Assembly (NCBI GenBank): GCA_904063045.1
Contig: CAJFCJ010000005.1
Span: 2,536,165 to 2,600,164, forward strand
Source of the DNA: Dimorphilus gyrociliatus
Lineage: Eukaryota; Annelida; Polychaeta; Dinophilidae
DNA length: 64,000 nt
Direction: 5' to 3'
Below the pieces are notes generated by a model. It was not told where the DNA came from and ran no database searches. It saw only the letters and a list, made by a program, of their open reading frames with translations. Numbering within the stretch: the first letter of the stretch is position 1; each line of letters begins with the position of its first letter. The position numbers and the translations under genes were made by a program. This document shows, in pieces, positions 8,997 to 18,159 of the stretch.

Positions 8997-10643
8997 ATGG
9001 CTGCTTCCGCTTCAACCGAATACGTACTTAAGCAAGAAGAACTTATATGCGCAATTTGCGTGGACTCATGGCTGGAGAGGGATCCCAGAGTACTGCCATG
9101 CAACCATACTTTCTGCTTCATTTGCCTCAAAAGTCTTTTAAGAGGAGGCTTTGCAGAATGTCCAATATGTCGTGCAAAAGTTAACTTAATGGGAAGAAAT
9201 ATTAACGATATCCCTAAAAATTCTTTGCCAAATGCAATTGAAAAGATTGAACCTATTGTTCAGGTGTGCACCACGCACAAGAGAAAGATACTCAAGCCTT
9301 TACTTTGTTGCAAAACATGTAGAAAGTTAAACTTATGCGCTCTTTGTATTGACATTGACCATTCTATGGAAAATTGCTTCATAGTTACGGTCAATTCTCT
9401 TGAGAATAGATTAAGAAAACTTCGAAGTAATTATAAAGTCTCTATAAATCAACACGAAATGAAAATTTCAAAAACTGAAGCGGAAGTTATAAGAGATATT
9501 GAAGAAACTAGAAACTATCATATAGCTGATGTAAGAAATCAGTCAGAGAAAATGATACAAAAGGTAAAGAGATATTATCAGGAGAAAAGAGCAGAATTAA
9601 AAGATAATTCTAACGAAATAAATAACATATTGATAACTGAAGCGGATGTTGAAAATCAATTAAGAAATTTATCAGTTGTGGAGAAACCAACTGTTAATAG
9701 TTGCCCAAGTAAATTATCTGTCTATTTTAATTACAAAAGTCATGGAATTTATAAAAATTTCAAAAGAATAAGGCAACAATTTTTTCCTATGACCGAAACT
9801 GAATCGCATTTTATTGCTAACGATGGATTCTATTGTATTTCAAAGTCTAATAGGGCAACTTTAATGCATCAAGAATCATTCGGAAGTTCAATATCAAAAG
9901 CTACTCTTGATCGAAATGTTGAAAAAATTGTCATTACTGATAGATATCTTTACGTTATTGAATGTTCTTACAGGAAAATTATGATAGCCTGTAGACCTTT
10001 CTATCAATTTATTGATTTGAGACCATTCAGTTCAATAGAAGCTAATGATATCAAAGCTATAGATATTGAAGAGGATTCGTTTGTTTTGACATTCAACTCG
10101 GATGCTTCTAAATGTTCTTATTTTATTAATAAAAACTATCAATGGCATTGTTATAGTTGTAGAGAACTTGGATGTATCCTCAAAACTGGAAATCCTATAA
10201 TTAAAACTTCGGATTGCAGATATGTAATGATGGATAAATACAAAGGTATTGAGATCATGTCAATGAAGTGTCCGGCCAATGCAGTCATCTATAACTTACA
10301 TCCTCTTGGTCTTCTAATAGCAAATACTGTTGTTTTCAATGAGAATTCAAATGATGGATGTGCATTTGAAAAGAGTTTAAAGAAAGCAAGTCCAATAGGG
10401 AGCAAGTGGCATATGAAGCCAGCGTTTAAAGGGGAAAGCGGGTATGCGAGCAAATATGACATGAAAATTGACCGTGCAAGGAAAGAACGCATAAACAAAA
10501 TGAATCTTTTGCTCTTCGATTACCAGATGAACCAAAATATTGTCGTAAACAGATTTGAGAATGTACAACTCTTAGGAACAACAGATGATTCCTTAATTTG
10601 TCTTTACTCTTCTGGCGACAATTACAGAGTTTATAAATATTAA
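8997..10643 (+). CDS. TRIM-like protein: RING, B-box, coiled coil, beta-propeller
   Basis: 548 residues, full architecture. RING C18/C21, C35/H37/C40/C43, C55/C58. B-box-like site C91/H94, C105/C108, C114/C117, H122/C127. Coiled coil about 135-225, with heptad-like stretches such as EKMIQKVKRYYQEKRAEL. The propeller runs from about 265 to the end, with IVITDRYLYVIE, LGCILKTGNPIIKT and LHPLGLLIA. Blade 5 carries a basic/Gly/Ser insertion of about 45 residues, the longest of the three neighbouring genes that share an insertion there. It ends in YRVYKY. It looks like the full-length relative of the two RING-propeller genes just upstream. Confidence 0.92.
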   Translation: MAASASTEYVLKQEELICAICVDSWLERDPRVLPCNHTFCFICLKSLLRGGFAECPICRAKVNLMGRNINDIPKNSLPNAIEKIEPIVQVCTTHKRKILKPLLCCKTCRKLNLCALCIDIDHSMENCFIVTVNSLENRLRKLRSNYKVSINQHEMKISKTEAEVIRDIEETRNYHIADVRNQSEKMIQKVKRYYQEKRAELKDNSNEINNILITEADVENQLRNLSVVEKPTVNSCPSKLSVYFNYKSHGIYKNFKRIRQQFFPMTETESHFIANDGFYCISKSNRATLMHQESFGSSISKATLDRNVEKIVITDRYLYVIECSYRKIMIACRPFYQFIDLRPFSSIEANDIKAIDIEEDSFVLTFNSDASKCSYFINKNYQWHCYSCRELGCILKTGNPIIKTSDCRYVMMDKYKGIEIMSMKCPANAVIYNLHPLGLLIANTVVFNENSNDGCAFEKSLKKASPIGSKWHMKPAFKGESGYASKYDMKIDRARKERINKMNLLLFDYQMNQNIVVNRFENVQLLGTTDDSLICLYSSGDNYRVYKY

Positions 10644-10812
10644 TTAACATTCTGTTCCAACAAATTTTTGTCTAGTGTCTCTTTTTTGAAATCGTAGTCT
10701 ACGGTTAGGATACAGTTATTTATGTTTCGTTTGTGATGATTGCAGCTTTTATTCGTCTAAATCATGTAAAGTCGACGCCGATATTAATACATTATACTAT
10801 AAAAACTTTGAT

Positions 10813-12408
10813 TTATTTTATATCTCTTAATTTATATAAAGCAGTTTCAGAAGAATTTGAACAAATGAAAGTTGATTTTCCATATCCTAAGATCTTTGAA
10901 CACTGCTTTAACTTTTGCTTTTGTTTGAAAGCGTAATCGTAAAAGTATATAAAGCTGTCATCATAATCTTGTTGTAATACTATATATCCGTGTGGTAAGT
11001 ATTCAAAAATATCTTTAACGTTTGGTATATTGAATGATTCTTTGATCGATCCATCATCAGCCGAGAGGAAAATTAGAGTTTTATCAATCTTATTTTGAAC
11101 GATAATATCACCATTACACCTCATAAAAAGACCAGAGAATAAAGCGTTCTTAATCATCCAACGAAAACTTCCATTAACAAATAGGTAGTATTTATCTTTT
11201 CTTTTAGCACCTACATATTTTAATCCCGTTTGATCTTCTCTAGCTACAATCGATGTGAACGATTTATTATAAAAATGCTTAAACTCTACAGTTTGCAAAG
11301 GAGTAGATAATTCGAAGTGTAAAATATGACCATTATCTGATGATAGACCATAAATATCATGATCAGTCATTGCAAATTGCGATATAGTTGGTTCAAGTAG
11401 GCAACTTTCATCAGGTAAATTTAGAAATTTTCGGAAAACTATCCGATTAAACTTCTTTCGTAATACTGATTTTAAATAATTATCCGATTGGAGGAAGAGA
11501 AATCCACCGTTTCTTATATAAATTGATGGAGATTTGATTTTTTCTATTGAGAGAAATTTAACTAATTCCTTTTGAGGAGAACAATCTTGATTATTATTAT
11601 CTAATGACATTTCAGTTAGATTCAATGATTCTTTCGATAACAAATCATCAATTGGAGGTTTATAATTACGATTTTTCTCTGTTTTTTCTTGTAAAGCAAC
11701 AGCAAGCGATACTCTTGGCGGTTGTTCTAGTATTAATTTTGTTTTTGGTAACATTTTTAAATAGGAATCCAATTGTTTCTTGTTTGTAAGAGTAGAATTC
11801 ATATTGCTCATCATAGCATCCAATTCATGATTTTTCGTGTTATAAAATTCCCTAATCTTCTCTTTCAGTTTGGAAAACTCCTCTTGAAGCAGTTTATAGC
11901 CAGCAACTTCGTATTCTCCTATAGCTTTTATTAAAATATCACTATTTTCTGAATTGATGTTCTTTTGATCATTAAATGCCTGTTCATATGTTTTCATTAA
12001 GTTCGGTGAAGATTTACAAGGTATAATTCGACAATGCAATCCCGAATGATCTTGATTTAAACAATCTTCACAAATTGGTGGTGAATTGCAAGTTTTACAA
12101 AAAATTGGAGGAGAAATTAGTTCTTTTAGGTGTATTTTACAATTATGAATCATATCCTCTTCCAATGATTGCGTGAGAGAAGAAATTAAAAGATTCCTTG
12201 GAAAATTAATAACACCTCCGTTAGGAATTGTTACGTTTTGCCGACAAACTGGACATTTTATTGTATTATTCGTTTCCAAGTTCTCTAGACAATCAAGACA
12301 AAACGTATGCTGGCAAGGAAGTACCCTTGGTTTATTTCTCAGCCAAGATTCTAGACAAATAGCGCAGCTTAACGTTTCCTCATTAACAATTAAACGTCTA
12401 CCTGCCAT
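10813..12408 (-). CDS. TRIM-like protein: RING, B-box, coiled coil, beta-propeller
   Basis: 531 residues. RING C15/C18, C32/H34/C37/C40, C52/C55. B-box C90/H93, C104/C107, C113/C116, H121/C126. The coiled coil (about 135-225) is followed by a linker of about 50 residues rich in Asn, Ser and Leu before blade 1. The propeller shows FAMTDHDIYGLS, MRCNGDIIVQNK and YLPHGYIVLQQD. The last two forms are shared only with the minus-strand gene at 18160-19872, marking them as sisters. The terminal strand is ALYKLRDIK. It is transcribed towards the plus-strand gene that ends at 10643 (170 bp between stops). The decayed TRIM relic lies upstream of it in the same orientation. Confidence 0.92.
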   Translation of the reverse strand: MAGRRLIVNEETLSCAICLESWLRNKPRVLPCQHTFCLDCLENLETNNTIKCPVCRQNVTIPNGGVINFPRNLLISSLTQSLEEDMIHNCKIHLKELISPPIFCKTCNSPPICEDCLNQDHSGLHCRIIPCKSSPNLMKTYEQAFNDQKNINSENSDILIKAIGEYEVAGYKLLQEEFSKLKEKIREFYNTKNHELDAMMSNMNSTLTNKKQLDSYLKMLPKTKLILEQPPRVSLAVALQEKTEKNRNYKPPIDDLLSKESLNLTEMSLDNNNQDCSPQKELVKFLSIEKIKSPSIYIRNGGFLFLQSDNYLKSVLRKKFNRIVFRKFLNLPDESCLLEPTISQFAMTDHDIYGLSSDNGHILHFELSTPLQTVEFKHFYNKSFTSIVAREDQTGLKYVGAKRKDKYYLFVNGSFRWMIKNALFSGLFMRCNGDIIVQNKIDKTLIFLSADDGSIKESFNIPNVKDIFEYLPHGYIVLQQDYDDSFIYFYDYAFKQKQKLKQCSKILGYGKSTFICSNSSETALYKLRDIK

Positions 12409-12605
12409 AATAGACTCTGACCAATCTTACGTGATACCAACTAACTTGAAGATCAAATCAAAATAACGAAAAAGACAAGAAATTCAAGAGAGTACTTGAA
12501 AAATTTCTATCTATTCCTTTCTCAGTATCAGCAGTTATTTTATATTGATTATTTGATAACTTACAATACATAGCAAAGTACAATGTCAATATTAGTCATA
12601 CCCGA

Positions 12606-13500
12606 CTATTTGAATAGATATGATATACATTTTTCATTAATATGGTATAAACATATAAAATCTTCTTTGGTTACTCCAAAAAAATGGATAATAATGACTC
12701 ATTTCGAATTTCTTTAATTGTTCAGATTTTCCTTCTTTGTATTTGAATTAATTTCGCTTTTTCAATAGAATTCCCTATATTCGTAGGGAAATCATATTGA
12801 ATTGAATATTGTAAACAACTTATTACAGAATGAATCTCTATAGCATTGTATTAATCTTCTATTTTTTCATTCAACAATATAATATCCCTTATGAAGAATG
12901 CTATCAATTTCTTCTCTTCCCATTACTATAAAATGACCATACTCTTCCACTAGTATAAATTTACGTTCATTTCTTTTTTCCTAAGGTCCAAATCAAGAAG
13001 AAAAGATTGACTAGATATGGAAGATTTTCTTGAGAATAATATTTTATCCTAGAATCATTTTGAATTGAAAGATAATTGGAAATTTAGCATTTTCATATCA
13101 AAATTACGTATAAAGTAAAATCTTTCGTCACCAACGAAAAATGAATTGGAATCACCTTCTGAGAATTTATTTTTCCTTAATCCTAATTAAATTATCACCA
13201 GAAAGATAATCAAGTTTCTTATCATGTAAAACATCCAATCCAATTGAAATAACTGGTAGTTGTTGTTCTTCAGATAGACGTTTCATTTTTGTATTTCAAA
13301 TTCGTTCATGAATGAATTGTCTTTATCTCTTGTGCTAAATTTCACTCTTCTCTTTTAAGTAGGTTATCACATTTAATTCATTTAGTCTTTTTGTCCTCTC
13401 GAGTTCTGCTGCTAGGATAAGATATTCGACTCTTTTATTCTTATCTCTTTTCCTATTGCCGATCGACAATTATCAAATATCTCTCACATAAATTCATATA
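12606..13500 (-). pseudogene. Decayed TRIM-propeller relic (coiled coil and propeller remnants)
   Basis: This minus-strand stretch lacks a long ORF, but translated pieces in shifting frames align in order with the family. They run: a coiled-coil piece (IIVDRQ, stop, EKR... then VEYLILAAELERTKR), the pre-propeller motif (MKRLSEEQQLPVISIGLDV), a blade-1 piece (FVGDERFYFIRNFDMKMLNF), a blade-4 piece (IDSILHKGYYIVE), a blade-5 piece (NMISLRI, stop, GILLKK) and a blade-6 piece (FFGVTKEDFICLY). The relic ends at an LFK-stop at 12606-12608, exactly where functional members stop. At least three frameshifts and several stops are present. No RING or B-box remnant is convincing upstream of 13500. The coiled-coil piece resembles the gene at 16542-18047 most. 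Confidence 0.7.
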
Positions 13501-14353
13501 TATAAGATAATATTCAGTTTTCCGTTTTTATGTTAGTTAATACGGAAAATAATCTGTCCATTTTCGAGGTCGAAACTTTTAATCAACCACTTTTAATTTC
13601 CTAAATGTTATCTCTTTTTATGACGAGATATTAAATGTTAATAATAACAATAATAATACTGCAAAACAGCAATGTACACGACTAATACAGTATATAAATT
13701 TGCAGAAAAGGTTATAAAATATATCCTTGATAGGATATTAACCCAATTAACAATTATATTTAAAGTATAGTTATTCTTAAGAATCTATACAGTATTATTA
13801 CTGTATTTAAATTGAATATTGATTATTACAGTAAACTTCAAAAGTATCAATTGAATACAGAAAATTCTAGAATATCTTCAATTTTAATTTCGCATTCAAC
13901 ATTGAAAAGTTTTTATGAAAGTTTTCATTTTATAATAAATTTTATTAAATATTTTGTGTTTTATTTCATTTTTTAAGTAGAAAAGTTTAATTATATTCTC
14001 TTTTAAACATTTTATTTCAACTGATGGACGATATTCTACGTGATTTTTGGCAAGTTTTTCCTTAATTTGACGAGTTTTAAGTAAATAAATCAATATTTTA
14101 CAGTCTTCTATATACAGTATATATGTTAAAAGAATAATATAGAGTTCTATATGGCTATAAAAAATTATAAATAGGCTAAATGAGACTGTAAAGATTACTG
14201 ACATAGGCAAAACATATGCTCATTCTGTAGTAGTATTATTTCATATACGAAAAGTTTTAAGCATGAAACGACCTCTTTATTAACCTTTAATAAGCTTTAT
14301 TTTATACAGGGCATCTGTACTAGTAATTATCTTTTAAAATTGAATATTTTAAT
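13501..14353. other. Intergenic, no gene supported
   Basis: AT-rich. A 104-codon minus-strand ORF (14210-13896) is low-complexity and I do not accept it. An acceptor-like TTTATACAG ends at 14309, 45 nt before the next start codon, so a 5' UTR intron is possible. Confidence 0.45.
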
Positions 14354-15892
14354 ATGGCTTCTACGAAATTTTACGTTAATGTCGATAAGCTTGAATGCGC
14401 TATTTGCGTCGAACCTTGGCTGGAGAAGAATCCAAGAACATTGCCTTGTCAACATACATTCTGTTTAAAATGTTTGCAGCAACTACGAGTAGTAGTTAAT
14501 TGCTTAAAGTGTCCTGTTTGCCGTCAAGAAGCAAATGTACCTGAAAAAGATGTTACAAAATTTCCTAAATGTCTTTTAGTAAACGCAATAGAGGAAGATA
14601 AGGGTAAGGATGAGACCTGTTCAACACATAATAAGAAAGCGTTTAAGCCTCTGCTTTGCTGTAAGAGCTGCAAAAAGATAAATATTTGTATCGATTGTAT
14701 TGAACTAGATCATTCTTTTGCAACCTGTTCGATTGTAACGCTTAATTCTCTTGAAATTGGTTTAAATAAGTTACGACAAACGTTTATGGCCGCAATACAA
14801 GATCAAAAGAAATTGGATTTAAAGAATAAAAATCTCCTATTGACAGACATTGAAAAGGCTAAGCAGACTTGCTATTTAGAGGTTGATAGCTATTTTGAAG
14901 ATGCTCAGAAGAAAATTAAGAAATATTTCGATAAGAAAGCACTTAAATTGAAATTTAGCCCAAAAGAAAGAGATAATCTATTTGTAAATGAAAAAGAGAT
15001 AGATAAAAAACTGGAATGTTTGTCAAACGATCAATTATCTATAATCAATGAACAAGGTCTTAAATTTCGTATTGAATTTGATTTTACAATTAATCAAGAT
15101 ACTGTTGATGCCTCATTTAAGCAACTATTTAGACTAGGTGGCGGTAGTATTACAGCAAGTGATCCTTATACATGTTGCTGCGTTACTAACGAAGGATTTT
15201 ATCATTTTAGCTTTAACGAAACAAAAAAATTATTCCTTTTACCAAATTTCGAACCTGTTGCCAAGGCTTGCGATCTACAACTTGAGATATTTACCCTTGA
15301 TAGGGATATTGATAAGTATATTATTACAGACAATTATATATTTGGTATAGATACGAGAACAAAATCACTTGTATTCTCAAGAAAACCATTCGATACACTT
15401 ATATATTTTGAAGAAGTCGACTCAGCGAAAACTTCCTCATTAAGAGCAATTGAAGATATCTATGGACAAACTTATATTCTATGCTTTTCAATTGAAAATA
15501 GAGAATGTAAGTTTTTTATCAATAGAATTCACGAATGGTCAATTCTCAATTGTAAAGACGTTGGATGTATTCTAAATACTGGATATCCTATTGTCAAAAC
15601 ATGTGATAATAAATTAATTATGCTAGAAAAACGAACTGGTTTAGTACTCAAATCAATAGAATGTCCTGAAAATTCATTTATGTATGATTTCTCACCATAC
15701 GGCATTTTGATGACGAGTGAAAGTGAAAAATATAAAAGTGATACCGTACTTTTCTTATACAACTACGATTTACATTTGATAAAGAAAATTGCCAAATTTA
15801 AAAGAGCACGTATACTTGGAACGTCAAAGATGAATATCTTTTGCATTTACTTTATAGATGATAAGAGATATAGATTTTATGAATTTAAATGA
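14354..15892 (+). CDS. TRIM-like protein: RING, B-box, coiled coil, beta-propeller
   Basis: 512 residues starting MASTKFYVNVDKLEC, with the first RING Cys at residue 15. The RING core is LPCQHTFCLKCL, followed by CPVC. The B-box-like site begins CSTHNKKAFKPLLCC and ends in DHSFATC. The coiled coil is about 140-230 (DAQKKIKKYFDKKALKL). Propeller signatures: CVTNEGFYHFS (blade 1), YIITDNYIFGID (blade 2), VGCILNTGYPIVKT (blade 4), DFSPYGILMTSE (blade 5), and the final strand YRFYEFK. It is closest in the window to the next gene, 16542-18047, through LKCPxN/LFVNEKEI-type motifs in the coiled coil and the TSESE blade-5 edge. Confidence 0.92.
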   Translation: MASTKFYVNVDKLECAICVEPWLEKNPRTLPCQHTFCLKCLQQLRVVVNCLKCPVCRQEANVPEKDVTKFPKCLLVNAIEEDKGKDETCSTHNKKAFKPLLCCKSCKKINICIDCIELDHSFATCSIVTLNSLEIGLNKLRQTFMAAIQDQKKLDLKNKNLLLTDIEKAKQTCYLEVDSYFEDAQKKIKKYFDKKALKLKFSPKERDNLFVNEKEIDKKLECLSNDQLSIINEQGLKFRIEFDFTINQDTVDASFKQLFRLGGGSITASDPYTCCCVTNEGFYHFSFNETKKLFLLPNFEPVAKACDLQLEIFTLDRDIDKYIITDNYIFGIDTRTKSLVFSRKPFDTLIYFEEVDSAKTSSLRAIEDIYGQTYILCFSIENRECKFFINRIHEWSILNCKDVGCILNTGYPIVKTCDNKLIMLEKRTGLVLKSIECPENSFMYDFSPYGILMTSESEKYKSDTVLFLYNYDLHLIKKIAKFKRARILGTSKMNIFCIYFIDDKRYRFYEFK

Positions 15893-16541
15893 AAAACAGT
15901 AATGAAAGTAGTTTTTATCTTTTTCTTTTCTTTTATAAAAAAAAGTTCAGCCATTTTTATAGAATTTTTTTGACATATTTTTTTAATTAGTAAATTTATT
16001 AATTAATAAAAACATAATAAATTTTTTATTATATGTTTTTAATACAAAAAAAATTAATAATTTTAATAACAAGTATGGTTTCAATTAGTGTGGTTCTATT
16101 CTTTATCTTTTCGTACTTTTTTCTTTAACTATAAAAAGTATCTTTTCTAGTAAAATATGTTTTCTTTATGAAAAGTTATTAATAGCTTTTTTTAAATGAT
16201 TAGACTACTTTAAGTAATATTATTAATAAATTTTTAAAGAAATTACTTTTTGGCGGATGGGCCTCTATTTGGCCTATCTTGGGGGTGACTGCGTGCACAC
16301 CATTATATCGTAGACTTACACTGCTTAACTTAAAATAACAGAAGATAAAATAAGCTACTTTTCTGTTATTCAACACATTTCTACAGAACAAAAAGTCTTT
16401 CTTTCTATTAAAATATTCGTTTGAATATTTTAATTTTATAGGAATCCGAGAAAAGTGAGTTCTTGGCTTTAAACTAATATATAAATTTCTATTAACTATA
16501 ACTGATTGACCTTAATGTATTTAGACTTTTTGGACGAAAGA
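15893..16541. other. Intergenic with a GC-richer island
   Basis: Mostly A/T runs. Bases about 16250-16310 are conspicuously GC-richer (containing GGCGGATGGGCCTC and GGGGGTGACTGCG) than anything nearby, and they can be read as short peptide in several frames. I cannot identify the island. An acceptor-like TTTTATAG ends at 16441. Confidence 0.4.
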
Positions 16542-18047
16542 ATGAGTGACCGTTATACTATTAATAAAAGCGAACTTGTATGTGCAATATGCGTTGAATC
16601 CTGGGTCGAGAGGGATCCAAGAACGCTACCGTGTCAGCATACATTCTGCCTTGGCTGTCTAAAGCAATTAAAAACGTCACACTCGATCGAATGTCCCATT
16701 TGTCGTCGGAAAGTGAATGTTCCCAATAGGGATGTCAGTTTTTTCCCTAAGAGTTTGCTTTTAAGCGCTATTGAAAAAACGAGAACTGAGGATGAATTAT
16801 GCTCTGATCACCAGAAACAAGCGTTCAAACCTCTTCTATCTTGTAAAACTTGTATGAAGACGAATTTGTGCAATGATTGTTTAGAACAAGATCATTCTGG
16901 AGATAGATGCTGTATTGTAACGCTAAGTTCGTTGCAAAACGGAATGGCATCTTTCCAGAACAAATTCAAAGCTTTGATCGACAAACAGAGGGAAAAGGAT
17001 AAAAGAGCCCAACATCTTTTAGTTACTGAAATTGATCGAGTCAATTCAGATTGCCGATCGAAAATAGATTCATATTTCGATACTATGAGACGAAAGCTAA
17101 AGAAATATTTCGATAAAAAAGATAAAAAGTTGAAGTTCAGTGCCAATGAAAACGAGTTCTTGTTTTTGAATGAAAAGGAGATTGAGAAAAGGATGACAAT
17201 TCTATTAAAAGAGCCACTACCAGTCATAGACTCTCCAACAATTTCGTATTCGAATATCATAAACTTTTCTTTATGTCAGAATATGGTTGATACTTCCCAG
17301 AAGAGTTTAGTGAAAGTAAAAGAACATGATTTCGTGATTGATCATGTTAACTCGTTTAGTGTTTCATGTGAAGGATTTTACTACACAATGAACAATCAGC
17401 TAGATATCTTGTACTACAAACCCTCACCAACTGCAGATGTTGCACCAATTTTTCTAGATAGAGAAGTTGGCAATTTTGTTGTAACGACCAACTTTATGTA
17501 CGCTATAGATCATGGAACTGGTTTGCTTTTGAATGCTAAGAAGCCATTCGGGCATCGTATTACTCTGGAACTCTTTGATTTAACTAAAGCATGTGCGTTG
17601 AGAGCATTGGAAGACACGCATGGTCAAAGATATCTGATGAGTCATTTACCAGACGTAAAAGAATGTAAATTTTTCGTTCATGACCATTTTGAATGGTCTT
17701 TTTCCGAATGTAAAGATCTCGGTTGTCTTCTACACAATGGTTATCCTCTCGTTAGAACAACATCAGACAAGTTAGTGATACTTGATAAATACAGCGGGGT
17801 GCCAATCAGAAGTGTAGATTGCCCGCAGTACTCTGTTCAACACGATATCTCACCGTATGGTCTTCTGATGACAAGTGAAACTATTGTGAATGAAAGTTGG
17901 ATGGGACTCTTTCTATTCGACTACAATCTAAACATGATAAGAAATATTGACAAATTCATTAATTGTAGTATTTTAGGAACAACGACGGATGGAACAGTTG
18001 CTATTTACTCTTTCGAACATAAACTACAATATTTCGAATTTCAGTAG
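16542..18047 (+). CDS. TRIM-like protein: RING, B-box, coiled coil, beta-propeller
   Basis: 501 residues from the ATG at 16542 (MSDRYTINKSELVC). The frame extends 12 codons upstream, but only to a TTG, so I do not use it. The RING carries LPCQHTFCLGCL and CPIC. The B-box-like site is CSDHQKQAFKPLLSC to DHSGDRC. The coiled coil is about 135-225 (IDKQREKDKRAQHLL, KKYFDKKDKKLKF). Propeller signatures: FVVTTNFMYAID, LGCLLHNGYPLV, DISPYGLLMTSE, and the final YFEFQ. AATAAA is at 18108-18113. Its coding sequence is less AT-extreme than that of most neighbours. Confidence 0.92.
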   Translation: MSDRYTINKSELVCAICVESWVERDPRTLPCQHTFCLGCLKQLKTSHSIECPICRRKVNVPNRDVSFFPKSLLLSAIEKTRTEDELCSDHQKQAFKPLLSCKTCMKTNLCNDCLEQDHSGDRCCIVTLSSLQNGMASFQNKFKALIDKQREKDKRAQHLLVTEIDRVNSDCRSKIDSYFDTMRRKLKKYFDKKDKKLKFSANENEFLFLNEKEIEKRMTILLKEPLPVIDSPTISYSNIINFSLCQNMVDTSQKSLVKVKEHDFVIDHVNSFSVSCEGFYYTMNNQLDILYYKPSPTADVAPIFLDREVGNFVVTTNFMYAIDHGTGLLLNAKKPFGHRITLELFDLTKACALRALEDTHGQRYLMSHLPDVKECKFFVHDHFEWSFSECKDLGCLLHNGYPLVRTTSDKLVILDKYSGVPIRSVDCPQYSVQHDISPYGLLMTSETIVNESWMGLFLFDYNLNMIRNIDKFINCSILGTTTDGTVAIYSFEHKLQYFEFQ

Positions 18048-18159
18048 TTTGCTTATTGTGGTGACATTGTTCTTGGTATGATATTTGTATAGAGTACCAA
18101 CAAATTGAATAAATACGAGCAACAGTTGAAAAAAAGATGAAACACTTTGCAGCCGATAA

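Noticed and set aside
13896-14210. 104-codon minus-strand ORF
   Set aside because: Low-complexity AT-rich sequence with no domain, no family match and no supporting context.
16506-16541. Twelve-residue N-terminal extension of the gene at 16542
   Set aside because: It starts at TTG. The same reason applies to extensions upstream of 3437, 32273 and 49924 on the minus strand.
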